A stretch of DNA of 64,000 bases. It comes from DASZVB01 sp036272055 (lineage in GTDB: Bacteria; Myxococcota_A; Polyangia; Polyangiales; Polyangiaceae). The translations under genes and the position numbers were made by a program. Each line of letters starts with the position of its first letter. Position 1 is the stretch's first letter. Where the stretch lies: NCBI GenBank assembly GCA_036272055.1, contig DATAZL010000032.1:1-64000 (forward strand), read 5' to 3'. The notes under the pieces are model-generated. The model saw only the letters and a program-made list of their open reading frames with translations. It did no database searches and had not been told where the DNA came from. Positions 41,933 to 50,990 of the stretch are shown here, one piece after another.

Positions 41933-43203
41933 CGACGCGGCGGCCCGGCGTCACAGGGGGGGAAAAGAAGACGCGACGCGCAGGGGCGGCCCTGTCGCCG
42001 AGCGACGTCGTCCGCGGCAAGCCGAAGCGCGGCAAGGACGTCGCGGTCGGCGGTCGCGTCGTGCTCATCGGCGAAAAGACGCTCGTCATCGCCGACTCGC
42101 TCGCGACGCTCGACGTCGCGCTCGTCGAGGACGCCGCCGCGCCGCTGTCGCCGGGCGAGCTCGTTCGCGTCGAAGGCGTCGTCGGCAAGAGCGGCCTCGT
42201 GAAGGCGCGCGTCGTGGAGCGGCACGCCGGACAGCCGACGACGTCCGCGTCGGAGTTCGGACGGCTCGTCCTCGACGGCGTCGGCTGGCGTCTCGCGGCG
42301 CGGGCGACGGCGCTCCGGACGGTGCGGGCGTACTTCGAGCGCGAGAAGTTCGTCGAGGTCGAGACGCCGGTTCGCGTCGCGAGCCCGGGCCTCGACGCTC
42401 ACGTGGACGCGGTCCGCGCCGACGGCGGCTTTCTCATCACGTCTCCCGAGCTCCACATGAAGCGGCTCATTGTCGGCGGACTCCCGCGCCTCTTTCAGCT
42501 CGCCCGCGTCTCGCGCGCGAACGAACACGGCGCGCTCCACGAGCCCGAGTTCACGATGCTCGAGTGGTACCGTGCCTTTGCCGGCATGGAGGCCGTGATT
42601 CGCGACACCGAGCGCCTCGTCGAGGCCGTCGTTGCGCGGCTCGCCCCCCGCGAGAAGAAGAAGCGGACCATGGCGCGTACGCCGGACGGTCGCGCCATCG
42701 ACGTCACTCCACCGTTCGACCGCATCACGATGCGAGAGGCGTTCCGCGAACACGCCGGCGTCGACGACGCCGCGCTCCTCGCGCGGACCGATCCGGATAG
42801 CTACTTCAAGACGTTCGTCGACGCGGTCGAACCAGGGCTCGCGAGCCGCCCGCGGGCATTGGTGCTCCACGAGTTTCCGGTCACCGAGGCGGCGCTCGCG
42901 CGACCCTGCCCGGATGATCCGACGGTCGCCGAGCGGTTCGAGCTCTACGTCGGCGGCGTCGAGCTCTGCAACGGCTTCGGGGAGCTCACCGATCCCGTCG
43001 AGCAGCGTCGGCGGTTCGAAGCGGAGATACTCCGGCGTCGCGTCGCCGGCGCTCCCGAGCAGCCCCTCGACGAACCGTTTCTCTCTGCGCTCGCGGAGGG
43101 AATGCCGCCTTCCGGGGGTAACGCACTCGGCTTCGACCGGCTGGTGATGCTCGCCCTCGGCGCGTCGTCGATCGCCGACGTGACCGCGTTCCCCGCTCTC
43201 TAG
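41929..43203 (+). CDS. epmA: EpmA-like class II lysyl-tRNA synthetase paralogue with N-terminal OB-like domain (424 aa)
   Basis: Class II synthetase motifs are clear: FLITSPELHMKRLIVGGLPR, FQLARVSRANEHGALHEPEF (motif 2) and NALGFDRLVMLALG (motif 3). The pattern VELCNGFGELTDP is typical of EpmA/GenX, which attaches beta-lysine to elongation factor P. Unlike E. coli EpmA, which lacks an anticodon-binding domain, this protein has about 110 extra N-terminal residues resembling an OB fold (VGGRVVLIGEKTLVIADSLA). So substrate could be EF-P or another acceptor. The GTG at 41929 overlaps the FliQ-like stop codon. Confidence 0.8.
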   Translation: MTTRRPGVTGGEKKTRRAGAALSPSDVVRGKPKRGKDVAVGGRVVLIGEKTLVIADSLATLDVALVEDAAAPLSPGELVRVEGVVGKSGLVKARVVERHAGQPTTSASEFGRLVLDGVGWRLAARATALRTVRAYFEREKFVEVETPVRVASPGLDAHVDAVRADGGFLITSPELHMKRLIVGGLPRLFQLARVSRANEHGALHEPEFTMLEWYRAFAGMEAVIRDTERLVEAVVARLAPREKKKRTMARTPDGRAIDVTPPFDRITMREAFREHAGVDDAALLARTDPDSYFKTFVDAVEPGLASRPRALVLHEFPVTEAALARPCPDDPTVAERFELYVGGVELCNGFGELTDPVEQRRRFEAEILRRRVAGAPEQPLDEPFLSALAEGMPPSGGNALGFDRLVMLALGASSIADVTAFPAL

Positions 43204-43361
43204 TAACAGGGGGCCTTAGCCCAGCCTTAGCCATCAAGATTCGTCGGATCTCTGCGAGCGAAGCGAGCCCGCGAAGCGGCGGGGGGCGCAGTTCGCCGGA
43301 GGCGAAGCTGCGGGGGGCCAAGGCCCCCCGTCAGTAAAAGCTCCGGGGGGCCAAGGCCCGC
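43204..43361. terminator. Convergent intergenic region with GC-rich hairpins
   Basis: A 9-bp palindrome CGGGGGGCC-AA-GGCCCCCCG lies at 43,311-43,330, and a related ccggggggccaaggccc at 43,343-43,360. Read on the minus strand, the second stem is followed by GGAGCTTTTAC, so it can act as a terminator for apt. The region between EpmA-like and apt genes also contains a direct-repeat relative of the same stem. Confidence 0.5.
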
Positions 43362-44033
43362 CTAGTACTGGATCAGGGAGATGACCGGCGTCGGCGTGAG
43401 CTTCAGACGGCCGGCGAGGCCCTCGAGCTCGATGACGAAAGCGTACGCGAGCAGGTTGCCGCCCTGACGGCGCACGAGCTCTCCCGACGCGGCGGCGGTG
43501 CCACCGGTGGCGAGCAGATCGTCGACGATGACGACGCGCGAGCCCGACCTGAGCGCGTCGCGGTGCATCTCGAGCTCACCCTTGCCGTACTCGAGGGAGT
43601 ACGCGACGCGGTCGGTGCGAGCCGGCAGCTTGCCGGGCTTTCGCACCGGAACGAAGCTTGCGTTGAGCCGCGCGGCGAGCGCGCCGCCGAAGATGAAACC
43701 GCGGGACTCGACCGCGACGATCGCATCCACGTGCTCTCCGATGAAGCGCTCCGCCATCGAGTCGAGCGTGATGTGAAACGCCTTTGGATCGGCGAGGATC
43801 GGCGTGATGTCGCGGAAGAGGATCCCGGCCTGGGGAAAATCCGGGACGTCGCGCACCAGAGACCGAACGTACTTGAGCGTCTCGCCCGACACGGCGGCGG
43901 TGAGGGCCGCCCGCTTCGGCAGGACCGAGGGACGGACCGGCTCGGCCTTGGCGACGCCTCGCGGCGTCGGCTCCCTTCGCGCGGGAACCAGGGGCTTCTT
44001 CGAACCGTATTTCGAGCGCTTTCTCGCCGCCAT
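43362..44033 (-). CDS. apt: Adenine phosphoribosyltransferase
   Basis: The PRPP-binding motif VVIVDDLLATGGTAAA and the family signature VAVESRGFIFGGALAARL are present, with FPQAGILFRDITPIL at the start of the enzyme domain. It salvages adenine to AMP. The ATG at 44033 gives 223 residues, with a basic 50-residue N-terminal extension (RKRSKYGSKKPLVPARREP) absent from typical Apt. A start nearer the core is possible. Confidence 0.9.
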   Translation of the reverse strand: MAARKRSKYGSKKPLVPARREPTPRGVAKAEPVRPSVLPKRAALTAAVSGETLKYVRSLVRDVPDFPQAGILFRDITPILADPKAFHITLDSMAERFIGEHVDAIVAVESRGFIFGGALAARLNASFVPVRKPGKLPARTDRVAYSLEYGKGELEMHRDALRSGSRVVIVDDLLATGGTAAASGELVRRQGGNLLAYAFVIELEGLAGRLKLTPTPVISLIQY

Positions 44034-44073
44034 TCTCGAACGAGAACGAGTAGCACGCTTACCGGTGCTCTGA

Positions 44074-44835
44074 CTATCCGGTCCGTTCCACGATGCGACA
44101 GGCGGCGGGGATGTCTCCCGACGCGAAGAGGTCGAGAAGCAGCGGCGTGACGCCGATCGCGCCGGCGTCATAGGCCTCGGTATCGGAGCCCTCCACGAGC
44201 GCGTGCTCGGCTCCGGGCCCGCCGAGCCAGAGATACTCGACGCCCCGCGGATCGCGCCGATAATCGACGGTATCGGTGTACACGCGCGAACCGAGGCGCG
44301 TCTGCCGCAAGGGCCAGCTCGACCCGGGCGGGAAGTTCACGTTGACGAGGATCGGCGCGGCCTCCTCGATGACGGCCAGCGCCAGGCGGGCCGCGACGGC
44401 CGAGGCGGCATGAAAATCGCCGTCGCGGGCGTTCGAGACCGCGAGCGCGCGGTAACCACGTAACGCCCCTTCTCGCGCGGCAGCGACGGTGCCGCTATAG
44501 AAAACGTCCGTCCCGAGATTCGCGCCGTGGTTCATGCCGGAGACGACCAGATCGGGCCGGCGTGGAAGGACGCGTCCACCGGAGTGAAGCGCGACGTACA
44601 CGCAGTCTGCGGGAGTGCCGTCGAGCGAGCAGATCCCCTCACCGTGCTTCTTCAGCCGGAGGGGGCGGCTCAGTGTGAGCGAGTGGCTCGTCGCGCTCTG
44701 CTCGGTGTCGGGGGCGCAGACGACGACGTCCGCCACCTCGAGGAGCGCCTCCCGCAGGATGCGCAGGCCGGGGGCGTTGTAGCCATCGTCGTTCGATAAA
44801 AGGACGAGAGGGCGGCGAGCGGGATCCATGTTCAT
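44074..44835 (-). CDS. surE: 5'/3'-nucleotidase SurE
   Basis: Motifs typical of SurE: LLSNDDGYNAPGLRIL (acidic metal site), APDTEQSATSHSLTLSRPLR, and VVSGMNHGANLGTDVFYSGT. It removes phosphate from nucleoside monophosphates and short polyphosphates. ATGs at 44835 and 44829 are both possible. The apt gene follows 40 bases downstream in the same direction. Confidence 0.92.
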   Translation of the reverse strand: MNMDPARRPLVLLSNDDGYNAPGLRILREALLEVADVVVCAPDTEQSATSHSLTLSRPLRLKKHGEGICSLDGTPADCVYVALHSGGRVLPRRPDLVVSGMNHGANLGTDVFYSGTVAAAREGALRGYRALAVSNARDGDFHAASAVAARLALAVIEEAAPILVNVNFPPGSSWPLRQTRLGSRVYTDTVDYRRDPRGVEYLWLGGPGAEHALVEGSDTEAYDAGAIGVTPLLLDLFASGDIPAACRIVERTG

Positions 44836-44951
44836 GCTGAGACGTCGGAGCTCATTCGAGTCGCTCTCGAGAATTGCGCAGCTTCGGCCGGAACTCGAGA
44901 AGATTCGGACCGGGTTTCGTATGAACCCGAGACCGGCTACCGTGGCTGGTC

Positions 44952-46172
44952 GTGGGTGGCGAAGCCGACAGCGCGCGCGACATCGCACGGCGCGTGGAGG
45001 AGAACCTCGCACGGTTCGGCATCGCCGGAAATGTCGACGTCGTCTCCGACGTGGCGACGCTCCACGGGAACGGCCCCACGGTGTCCACCGCGGTCGGCGC
45101 GCTGGTCGTCGATTGGCCGGACCTCGCCGAGGACGCACGGGCGCGTCGAGCGAGCGAGCTCGCGCGCCGTCTCTCGTCCGAGCGGCGCACGACGGCGTCT
45201 CTATCGCCTCACCGGCGGAGGCGATTCCCGGCCTGGTTGCGGCGCGCAGCGCTCGTGACGGGCGCTCTTCTCGCCGCGGTCGCGGCGCTCCGCATGTACC
45301 AGCTCGTGGTCGCCCGCGGTGTCGAGGCGGCCCTGGTTCGCAGAGAAGCGGCAGGCGACGACCGCGACGTCAAGGAGCGTGAGGCTCGCAAGGCCCGCGT
45401 GTGCGAGGCGACGCGCTCGCGGGTCATGCGCGGGGCCGCGGTGGGCGCGTCCGACGCCGAGGGCTTCATCGTCGAGCTCTGGGCGCTCCGCGCACCGGAA
45501 CGCGGCAACCCCGCGAGCGATCCCGTGCTCGCTGAGTTCGTGACCGGCGAGACGCCGACCGCGCGCGGCCGCGTCGTGTGGACCGGCGCGCCGTCCCTCG
45601 CGTCGCTCGACGGCGAGGACACCTCGGTGACGGTCACCGAAGCAAACGTCCCCGCCGACGGCACGCCCGCCTATCGAGGCGTTCGCGTCTCGTTCAGAGG
45701 TCGTCTCTCGACGCCGTACTTCGAGGACGGCCCCCGCCGCGACTACGTCCGCATGGCGCGCGCGCTCACCGACGCGCTCGGTACCGACCACGCTGCGCTC
45801 TATGCGCACTGCACGGACAGCGCCGCGCATCACCTCGGGAGCTGGTTTCGCGGTCCGACGCCCGGCGGCGCCGTCACGTCGCTGCTCTACTTCATGGGCG
45901 TGTTCGGCGAGCGCCCCGATTTGAGAAAATCCGTGCTCGTCCCCGAAGGCGGAACCGCGACGGATCTCGGCTACGCGTTCCAGCGCGTCTCCAGCGTCGC
46001 GAGCCCGCTGAAGAAAGCGCGCGTCATGACGTTCCTCGCCGCCGAGTCGGGCATGATCGCCGGCACCGACGGGACCGTGTCCACGATCACGTTCCCGTTT
46101 CGCGACTCGAACCGAGCGTCGCGCGCCGAGCACGGGATCGCCCGCGAGCTCGGCCTCGACGACCCGCGCTGA
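44952..46172 (+). CDS. Unrecognised single-pass membrane protein (406 aa)
   Basis: Starts at GTG 44952, divergent from surE. Residues 1-90 form a soluble domain (SARDIARRVEENLARFGIAG) and residues 92-115 a TM segment (LVTGALLAAVAALRMYQLVV). About 290 residues follow on the other side with a central beta-like stretch (YRGVRVSFRGRLSTPYFEDG) and a helical end. The protein is followed closely by cysK on the other strand. No family is recognised. Confidence 0.65.
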   Translation: MGGEADSARDIARRVEENLARFGIAGNVDVVSDVATLHGNGPTVSTAVGALVVDWPDLAEDARARRASELARRLSSERRTTASLSPHRRRRFPAWLRRAALVTGALLAAVAALRMYQLVVARGVEAALVRREAAGDDRDVKEREARKARVCEATRSRVMRGAAVGASDAEGFIVELWALRAPERGNPASDPVLAEFVTGETPTARGRVVWTGAPSLASLDGEDTSVTVTEANVPADGTPAYRGVRVSFRGRLSTPYFEDGPRRDYVRMARALTDALGTDHAALYAHCTDSAAHHLGSWFRGPTPGGAVTSLLYFMGVFGERPDLRKSVLVPEGGTATDLGYAFQRVSSVASPLKKARVMTFLAAESGMIAGTDGTVSTITFPFRDSNRASRAEHGIARELGLDDPR

Positions 46173-46178
46173 CCGCCC

Positions 46179-47111
46179 CTACTTCTTCGCGGCGAGCTCG
46201 CTGACGAGCGGCGTGTTCACGTAGCGCTCTCCCGTGTCACAGATGATGGTCACGATGAGCTTGTCCTTCATCTCCGGACGCGACGCGAGCGCCAGCGCGG
46301 CCGCGACGTTGGCACCCGACGAGATGCCCGCGAGGATCCCCTCTTCGCGAGCGAGCCGCCGCGCGTGCGCGAACGCGGCGTCCTCGCTGATCGGCATGAT
46401 CTCGTCGAGGATGTTGCGGTTCAGGATCGGCGGAACGAAGCCCGCGCCGATGCCCTGGATCATGTGATGTCGCGGCTTGCCACCGGAGAGCACCGCGGCC
46501 GCCTCCGGCTCGACGGCGACGATGCGCACGCCGGCCTTCTGGCGCTTCAGCACCTCCCCGACGCCGGTGATGGTCCCGCCGGTACCGACGCCGGCGACGA
46601 ACGCGTCGACCTCTCCACGAGTGTCTTCCCAGATCTCGACCGCGGTCGTGCGCCGGTGCGCCTCGGGGTTTGCCGGGTTCTCGAACTGACGGAGCTGCAC
46701 CGCGCCGGTGATCTCCTTCTCGAGCTCGTTCGCCCGCGCAACGGCCTCCTTCATCAGGGAGCCCGGCGTGAGCACGACGTCGGCACCGAGGTAGCGAAGG
46801 AGCGAGACGCGCTCGCTCGACATCCGCTCCGGCATGGTGAGCTTCAGCTTGTAACCGCGAGCCGCGGCGATGAACGCGAGCGCGATGCCGGTGTTCCCGC
46901 TCGTGCTCTCGACGAGCGTCGCGCCCGGCCGGAGGATCCCGCGCATCTCGGCGTCCTCGATCATCGCGACGCCGATCCGGTCCTTCACGCTCCCGCCCGG
47001 ATTGCGCGACTCGAGCTTGATCGCCACGCGACCCGGGAGCCCCGCCGAGAGCCGCCCGAGGGCGACGAGAGGAGTCCTGCCAACGGTCGCTGAGACGTCC
47101 CGGTGGATCAT
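46179..47111 (-). CDS. cysK: Cysteine synthase
   Basis: A PLP-dependent O-acetylserine sulfhydrylase: VAIKLESRNPGGSVKDRIGV contains the PLP Lys, ESTSGNTGIALAFIAAARGY the substrate loop, and GVGTGGTITGVGEVL the phosphate loop. It makes cysteine from sulfide. The ATG at 47111 overlaps the cysA stop codon (ATGA), so it belongs to the sulfate uptake operon. Confidence 0.95.
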   Translation of the reverse strand: MIHRDVSATVGRTPLVALGRLSAGLPGRVAIKLESRNPGGSVKDRIGVAMIEDAEMRGILRPGATLVESTSGNTGIALAFIAAARGYKLKLTMPERMSSERVSLLRYLGADVVLTPGSLMKEAVARANELEKEITGAVQLRQFENPANPEAHRRTTAVEIWEDTRGEVDAFVAGVGTGGTITGVGEVLKRQKAGVRIVAVEPEAAAVLSGGKPRHHMIQGIGAGFVPPILNRNILDEIMPISEDAAFAHARRLAREEGILAGISSGANVAAALALASRPEMKDKLIVTIICDTGERYVNTPLVSELAAKK

Positions 47112-48172
47112 ATCGCGTAGTCTTCCACGAACACCTTAGCGTCGCGAAGATCTACGAGGACCCGGTCCCCGGTCTCGATACCGATGGAGTCGATTTCCAG
47201 CCGGGACATCTGGACCGTCACTTGCTCGCCGTCCGGCATGGAAAGCGAGATCTTGACGCTCGGCCCGACCCGCGTGAGGCGGTCGACGCGGGCGAGCGCG
47301 ACGCCGTCCCGCTCCTCGGCCGGCTTGACGAGCCGGATGTCCTCGGGCCGGACGAAGGCGTTGAAGGCGTCCCCCTCCGCAGCACCGGCGGGGGCGTCGA
47401 CCTGGAGCCCGCTCGCCTCTCCCCGGCCGGAGCGCACCGTGCCCTTGAGCACGTTGGCGCCTCCGAGGAACGACGCGACGAACGGCGTCGCCGGATGATC
47501 GTAGAGCTCGTGGGGCGCCCCCGCCTGCTCGACCTTGCCCTCGTTGAGGAGCACCACGTGCTGGGAGAGCTCGAACGCCTCCTGCTGGTCGTGTGTGACC
47601 AGCAACGTGGTCACTCTTGTCTGTTGCTGGAACCCGGCGAGCCACTCGCGGAGCTCGACCCGGACCTTCGCGTCGAGCGCGCCGAACGGCTCGTCGAGGA
47701 GGAGAACCTTGGGCTCGGTCGCGAGCGCCCGGGCGAGCGCGACGCGCTGCCGCTGCCCACCGGAGAGCTGCGACGGGAAGCGCGCCCCGAAGCTCGGGAG
47801 CTGGACGAGCGAGAGGAGCTCCTCGACCTTCTGCTTGATCTCCGGCTTCGTGCGCTTCCTGATGCGCATCCCGAACGCGACGTTGTCGAACACCGTCATG
47901 TGACGGAAGAGCGCGTAGCTCTGGAAGACGAAGCCCACGCTGCGGTCGCGCGGCGAGACGTGGGTGACGTCCCGACCCTCGAGGACGATTGAGCCGGCGT
48001 CGGGCCGCTCGAGCCCCGCGATCATGCGAAGAAGCGTCGACTTGCCGGAACCCGAAGGCCCGAGCAGCGTCGTGATCTCGCCGACCGCGGCTGAGAACGA
48101 AACGCCGGAGACGGCAGCAGCGCCGTCGCGCGAGCCGAAGCTCTTCGACACTGCGTTCACGGCGACGCTCAC
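47108..48172 (-). CDS. cysA: Sulfate/thiosulfate ABC transporter ATP-binding protein
   Basis: The ATPase carries Walker A LLGPSGSGKSTLL, the signature LSGGQRQRVALARALA and Walker B VLLLDEPFGAL, plus the C-terminal TOBE domain (FVRPEDIRLVKP). A GTG at 48172 overlaps the cysW stop codon (GTGA). It energises sulfate import with CysT and CysW. Confidence 0.95.
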   Translation of the reverse strand: MSVAVNAVSKSFGSRDGAAAVSGVSFSAAVGEITTLLGPSGSGKSTLLRMIAGLERPDAGSIVLEGRDVTHVSPRDRSVGFVFQSYALFRHMTVFDNVAFGMRIRKRTKPEIKQKVEELLSLVQLPSFGARFPSQLSGGQRQRVALARALATEPKVLLLDEPFGALDAKVRVELREWLAGFQQQTRVTTLLVTHDQQEAFELSQHVVLLNEGKVEQAGAPHELYDHPATPFVASFLGGANVLKGTVRSGRGEASGLQVDAPAGAAEGDAFNAFVRPEDIRLVKPAEERDGVALARVDRLTRVGPSVKISLSMPDGEQVTVQMSRLEIDSIGIETGDRVLVDLRDAKVFVEDYAI

Positions 48173-49089
48173 GGCAGCACTCCTTGCGCCTTGATCGGCA
48201 ACGGCGGGAGCTCGGACGCGCCCTTCGACGGCTCGCTCACCGCCCACTCCGCGGCTTTCTTCACGACCAGAGTGACGAGCGACAGGAGCGCGAGGAGCGA
48301 CGCCACCGCGAACGCGCCGACGAAGCTGTACTCGTTGTAGAGGATCTCGATGTGGAGCGGCATGGTGTTCGTCTCGCCGCGCACGTGACCGGACACCACC
48401 GAGACGGCGCCGAACTCCCCCATCGCGCGCGCGTTGCAGAGGATGACGCCGTAGAGGACGCCCCAGCGCACCTTCGGCAAGGTGACGCGGAAAAGGATCT
48501 GCCAGCCGCTCGCGCCGAGGGTGAGCGCCGCCTCTTCCTCGTCGTGACCCTGGGCCTGCATGACGGCGAGCACCTCGCGCGCGACGAGCGGAAAGGTGAC
48601 GAACGTCGTCGCGAGCACGATGCCCGGGACGGCGAAGATGACGCGCATGTCGTGGTCCATCAAGAACGGACCCAGCCAGCCCTGAGCGCCGAAGAGGAGC
48701 ACGAAGATGAGACCCGAGATGACGGGGGAGACGCTGAACGGCAGATCGATGAGCGTCGTGAGCAGGCTCTTCCCGCGGAAGTCGTAGTGCGAGATGAGCC
48801 ACGCTGCGGCGATCCCGAACGTCAGGTTCAGCGGGACGACGATCGCGGCCGTGAGCAGCGTCAGGCGGATCGCGGCGAGCGACTCGGGATCGCCGAGCGC
48901 CGCGAAGTAGGCGCCGGCGCCCTTGGCGAACGCTGCGATGAACACCGTGACGATCGGCGCGACGAGGAGCAGCCCGAGAAAGCCGAGCGCCATCGCGATG
49001 AGGAACAGGCGCGCTCCGCGCGACTCGGAGGCGATCGCCTGCCCGTGCGTCCGGTGGCGGTGCGGGAGGGCTGCGATGGAGCCGCTCAC
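48169..49089 (-). CDS. cysW: Sulfate ABC transporter permease CysW
   Basis: Six TM segments; the EAA-like loop reads EEEAALTLGASGWQILFRVT. FGAVSVVSGHVRGETNTMPL and LHIEILYNEYSFVGAFAVA are typical of CysW. The GTG at 49089 overlaps the cysT stop codon. Confidence 0.93.
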   Translation of the reverse strand: MSGSIAALPHRHRTHGQAIASESRGARLFLIAMALGFLGLLLVAPIVTVFIAAFAKGAGAYFAALGDPESLAAIRLTLLTAAIVVPLNLTFGIAAAWLISHYDFRGKSLLTTLIDLPFSVSPVISGLIFVLLFGAQGWLGPFLMDHDMRVIFAVPGIVLATTFVTFPLVAREVLAVMQAQGHDEEEAALTLGASGWQILFRVTLPKVRWGVLYGVILCNARAMGEFGAVSVVSGHVRGETNTMPLHIEILYNEYSFVGAFAVASLLALLSLVTLVVKKAAEWAVSEPSKGASELPPLPIKAQGVLP

Positions 49090-49919
49090 GCCTCCGACCT
49101 CCGTGCCCAGCGCTCGAGTAGGTTGATGGCGAAGAGCATCAAGAACGACGCGCCCAGCATCACCGAGGCGATCGCCGTCGCGCCTGCGTAGTCGTACTGC
49201 TCGAGCTTCGTGACGATGAGAAGCGGCGCGATCTCGGTGTGCATCGGCATGTTGCCCGAGATGAAGACGACCGAGCCGTACTCGCCGAGCCCGCGGGCCA
49301 TCGCGAGCGCGAAGCCCGTGAGGACCGCCGGAAAGATCGCCGGGAAGATGACGCGGGTGAAGGTCTGGAAGCGGGTGGCGCCGAGCAGCATGGCCGCCTC
49401 CTCGACGTCGTCGTCGAGCTCTTCGAGCACGGGCTGGACGGTGCGCACGACGAATGGAATGCCGACGAAGGTGAGCGCGAGCGCGACCCCGAGCGGCGCG
49501 AACGCGACCTTGATCCCGAAGCGCGCGAGGAAGCCGCCGAAGAACCCGTTCTCCGAATATACGGTGGTGAGGGCGATGCCCGCGACGGCAGTCGGTAGCG
49601 CGAACGGCAGATCGACGAGCGCATCGGCGATGCTGCGGCCGGGGAACTCGTAGCGGACGAGCACCCACGCGACGAGGACGCCGAAGACGGCGTTCACCAG
49701 GGCGCCCGCCAGCGACGCGAAGAAGCTCAGCTTGTAGGCGGCGAGCGCGCGTGGCTCGGTCACGATGTTCCAGAGCTCGTGAAGCCCGAGCGAGCTCGTG
49801 CGCACCACGAGCGCGGTCAACGGTAGCAAGACGAGGAGCCCGACGTAGAGCACCGTATAGCCGAACGACAGACCGAAGCCCGGAAGTACGCCGCGTCGCT
49901 CGAGACGGAACATCGTCAC
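49086..49919 (-). CDS. cysT: Sulfate ABC transporter permease CysT
   Basis: Six TM segments with the loop EEAAMLLGATRFQTFTRVIF and the end GEYGSVVFISGNMPMHTEIA, typical of CysT (CysU). Start at GTG 49919, overlapping the binding protein's stop codon; an ATG at 49913 is also possible. Confidence 0.93.
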   Translation of the reverse strand: MTMFRLERRGVLPGFGLSFGYTVLYVGLLVLLPLTALVVRTSSLGLHELWNIVTEPRALAAYKLSFFASLAGALVNAVFGVLVAWVLVRYEFPGRSIADALVDLPFALPTAVAGIALTTVYSENGFFGGFLARFGIKVAFAPLGVALALTFVGIPFVVRTVQPVLEELDDDVEEAAMLLGATRFQTFTRVIFPAIFPAVLTGFALAMARGLGEYGSVVFISGNMPMHTEIAPLLIVTKLEQYDYAGATAIASVMLGASFLMLFAINLLERWARRSEA

Positions 49920-50977
49920 TTCTTGAGATAGACGTCGTCGAAGATGCCGTGGTCGTCGAAGTGAGTCTTCTGCGCCTTGGGCCAGCCGCCGAACGTGTCG
50001 TCGATCGTGAGGAGCGAGAGCTTCGGCAAGTCCGCCTCGTGCTTCTTCGCGATGTCGGGATCGCGCGGGCGGTAATAGTGCTTCGCGGCGATCTCCTGCC
50101 CTTCGGGGCTGTAGAGATACTTCAGGTATTCCTCGGCGACCGCTCGCGTGCCGTGCTTGTCGACGTACTTGTCGACGACGGTGACCGGCGGCTCGGCGAG
50201 CATGCTCACGCTCGGGGCGACCATCTCGAGGCCGTCCTTGCCGAGTTCCTTCATCGCGAGGAAGGCCTCGTTTTCCCAGGAGATGAGCACGTCACCGATG
50301 TTGCGCTCGACGAACGTCGTGGTCGACCCGCGGGCACCCGAGTCGAGAACGGGCACGTTCTTGTAGAGCTTCTCGACGAACTCCTTCGCCTTCGCGTCGT
50401 CTCCGCCGGGGGCCTTCAGCGCGTAACCCCAGGCTGCGAGATACGCCCAGCGCGCGCCGCCCGACGTCTTCGGGTTCGGAGTGATGACCTTCACGTCGTC
50501 GCGGATCAGATCCGGCCAGTCCTTGATCTTCTTCGGGTTTCCCTTCCGGACCAGAAAGACGATCGTCGACGTGTAGGGCGAGCTGTTGTTGGGGAGCCGT
50601 TTCTGCCAGTTCTCGGGGATGAGCTTCCCCTTCGCGTACAGTGCGTGGACGTCGTAGCCGAGTCCAAGCGTCGCGACGTCCGCCTCGAGGCCGTCGATGA
50701 TCGCTCGCGCTTGCTTGCCGGACCCGCCGTGCGATTGCTTGATCGTGACGTCCTGACCCGTCTTCTTCTTCCAGTACGCGGCGAAGGCCTTGTTGTAGTC
50801 CTCGTAGAGCTCACGCGTCGGGTCGTACGAAACGTTGAGGAGAGAGATGGCGGCGGGAGCCGGCGTCGCGCCGCTCGAGCCCGCGGCGGCCGCGTCGCTC
50901 TTCTTCTCGGCGCAGGCCGAGAGGACGACGGCGATGCCGGTGATCAGAGCGAACAACGGAAGAGAATTGCGGGTCAT
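49916..50977 (-). CDS. Sulfate-binding periplasmic protein
   Basis: A lipobox-like signal (GIAVVLSACAEK) is followed by the sulfate-binding protein core: LLNVSYDPTRELYEDYNKAF, QSHGGSGKQARAIIDGLEAD, NPKTSGGARWAYLAAWGYAL and VERNIGDVLISWENEA. It delivers sulfate or thiosulfate to CysTWA. Whether it is the Sbp or CysP type cannot be decided. It directly follows the Rrf2 regulator gene by 13 bases. Confidence 0.93.
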   Translation of the reverse strand: MTRNSLPLFALITGIAVVLSACAEKKSDAAAAGSSGATPAPAAISLLNVSYDPTRELYEDYNKAFAAYWKKKTGQDVTIKQSHGGSGKQARAIIDGLEADVATLGLGYDVHALYAKGKLIPENWQKRLPNNSSPYTSTIVFLVRKGNPKKIKDWPDLIRDDVKVITPNPKTSGGARWAYLAAWGYALKAPGGDDAKAKEFVEKLYKNVPVLDSGARGSTTTFVERNIGDVLISWENEAFLAMKELGKDGLEMVAPSVSMLAEPPVTVVDKYVDKHGTRAVAEEYLKYLYSPEGQEIAAKHYYRPRDPDIAKKHEADLPKLSLLTIDDTFGGWPKAQKTHFDDHGIFDDVYLKK

Positions 50978-50990
50978 GTCACTCCACGCG

